Source: Phylloscopus collybita
Taxonomy: Eukaryota; Chordata; Aves; Passeriformes; Phylloscopidae
Length of the DNA stretch: 64,000 nucleotides
Reading direction: 5' to 3'
Assembly: GCA_027886175.1 (NCBI GenBank)
Contig: JAJNNQ010000075.1
Location: 34,750,501 to 34,814,500 of the forward strand
Shown: in pieces, positions 62,111-64,000 of the stretch
Layout: each line of letters opens with the position of its first letter
Numbering within the stretch: the stretch's first letter is position 1
Made by a program: the position numbers and the translations under genes
The notes under the pieces: generated by a model
Databases searched by the model: none
What the model saw: the letters and a program-made list of their open reading frames with translations, nothing else
Told to the model about the DNA's origin: nothing

Positions 62111-64000
62111 TATTAAACAGTCAAAGAGACTTTTGCATTCTTCACAGTAAGTTCTCTCTCCTTCCAACTCACCTTCTTTTCATTGCTTTCCTCTCTTTCT
62201 TACTGGAATATTTAGGAGGAGATGATCTAAGCAGGTGACAACCTACCAACTCAATAATACAGCTATCAGAGAATTATCAGGCTAATATAGATGATTTTCC
62301 AAATTATACAGAAATTTTGAAGGATCTCATTATTGTTTTATTCTGTGAGGAAAACAAAAAAAACAATCCAAAGAAATCAGAATTAGTTCACAGTTAGGTT
62401 TAACAAAATGGAAATGGCTTCCTATTGACAGTCATGGACTTCTGCCACTGCACCTTAGGGACCCAGTTTCAGTTGGCTGGTGAAACTCCGGGTACCAGCT
62501 GGAACAATTTCCAGTCCTGTGGGGGCAGGGACCTGCAAGAAAGATGGAAATATTCAGTGCTGTGTTGGAAGCAGTTAAGCCAGCAGCCTGGGAAAGGTTT
62601 CTATCCTCCTGGGTGCTGATAACAAAAATTGCCTTGTGCCTCAGTTTCCCCACCAATAAGTCACCAGTGAGGCTGAAAGGCAGCTTTAATATGCTGAATT
62701 TTCAGTGTTTTTACTGAGGCTAGCAGCAAGCTGTTGTTGTTTTCTGTTTCAGTTGCCAGTCATTTGGTGAAATAATAATGCTTCAGTCTGAGAACTTTGC
62801 ATCTCTGCTTCTCAAGTGAATGCAGAGCTTTTTTCTGTCTCTATTCCATGTTTTCTCCAAGAGTTTTGCAGTATGACCCTCATTTCCAAGGCAGTTTTCC
62901 ATAGAAACTTGAGATCAAGGCTGTTGCCATATTGAACAAGCCTATTTCAAGGCAGCTTTGTAAGAGAGAAAGGGCACCAGGTTGAATCTCAATCTATTTT
63001 TCATTCTTCTGTAACATCTTGACATATTGAATGCCAACTCAGGAAAAAAAAAGTCTATGAAATTATATTTCTCCTTGCAAGTAAAACTAATTTAGGTAAC
63101 TACTTTTAGAGATATTAATTAATGATTAACAGACATAGCAGATGTAGGTGTAACCTAACAGGAATAAATTTTGAACTAGAGTCTTCCTTGTACTTCTAGC
63201 TTCCTACTCACTACTCAATTAAGGGGTGACATGCTTGGAACACCTTTTAGGAGAGCAGCTGATATTGGTAAAGTTGATGTTTCGAGTTACAACTAGCTTT
63301 GTGTTTTTTACTACCTCTGGCTCTATTTTTGCGATTTGTATTTTGAAGAAAGGTCAAACAAGTTCATAAATACAGCAGATACAGTGCTGATGAAAACCAG
63401 CTTTATTTGGAGCCAGAAAACATGTGAAAACCTTGAAAAATATTTGCCCAAGCCCTGCATTTTTGCCTTGACATTTCAGTCTACTAGCTAAGAAATACTT
63501 TGGGATGTACTTTGTGAATAACCATGTTATTCAGAAACAACAACAAAAAAGAGCAGGGAGAACCTGAAACTAAATTCATATCCAATTCAGATTTTGAGCA
63601 GCTTAATTTAAAAATATCTATGTTCTTACACAAAAGTGTTTAGCATTAAAGCTCAAGACTAATGGTTCAGAACTGACCATGCTCTCTGAGCAAAACCTAC
63701 AATATTATCTCAACACATACCCAGGCTGTGGTGGTCTACAAGATGGTGTGTGATTCCCAGTAGAAGACCCTCCCAGGCTTTCCTTCCCCAAACCCTCTCT
63801 GAAAGGAGAAAGCAATTCTCTAAATAATCCCAACCTGCTGAAAATAAAATTGGGCTGACAGCTTCACAAACCCAAGTGTATTGCTTTAAGCACATTCCAG
63901 AGCATTTAAACAGATGAACATATTTTGTTGAAAATGTTTCATATAGTAGCTTTAAAGAAACAGAAAAGATACACTAAATGAACACAGTAGTGAGGAAAAT

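Larger units (their letters stand above)
52395..64000. other. Unique AT-rich sequence with one CpG-bearing element, no supported gene
   Basis: About 11.6 kb without a recognised transposon. It holds the candidate element at 55040-55500, a CpG cluster at about 58177-58199, a GC-richer patch at 59560-59870 and a possible conserved block at 61800-62110. It also has three separate A14 runs (59197-59210, 60626-60639, 61520-61533) and a long pyrimidine tract at 60460-60489. Open frames in the GC-richer patch overlap on both strands and show no known domain. Confidence 0.5.

Overview
The window looks like ordinary AT-rich nuclear DNA from a bird. The main evidence is at least seven fragments of CR1 LINEs whose 3' ends carry ATTCTGTGATTC-type octamer tails, plus one probable solo ERVL-type LTR resembling those I recall from songbird genomes. 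The bird assignment is strong. A passerine assignment is inferred from the LTR alone.

I find no protein-coding gene or exon that I can support, and no tRNA, rRNA or recognisable ncRNA gene. The longest open frames are either pieces of CR1 ORF2 (5703-5957, 51323-51751), antisense shadows of CR1 (51340-51939), or unsupported open stretches. The window reads as intergenic desert or the inside of a very large intron.

Layout: 1-5.6 kb unique sequence; 5.6-6.1 kb CR1 (+); 9.4-9.5 kb a probable ancient CR1 remnant (-) followed by a TTTA microsatellite; 13.05-13.99 kb two CR1 fragments arranged tail to tail; 20.7-20.9 kb CR1 (+); 26.9-27.6 kb solo LTR (+); 28.6-29.3 kb a patch with three local tandem duplications and a perfect hairpin; 34.2-34.6 kb CR1 (-); about 35.1-36.5 kb unique sequence that looks like a conserved non-coding regulatory block; 41.7-42.2 kb old CR1 (+); 51.1-52.3 kb the longest CR1 (+), with recognisable but broken reverse transcriptase, followed directly by an A/C-rich microsatellite; 55.04-55.5 kb a small CpG-bearing element followed by homeodomain-type motifs and a TTG repeat; the rest is unique AT-rich sequence with mononucleotide runs.

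No genes can be shown to work together here. The plausible function is regulatory: the CpG-bearing element near 55.1 kb and the motif-rich 35-36.5 kb block are the best candidates for enhancers or other conserved elements. That is inference from base composition and motifs, and it needs cross-species alignment. I found no convincing undescribed system. The least explained signals are the 55.1 kb element and three perfect short-loop inverted repeats at 29.15, 32.67 and 37.34 kb.
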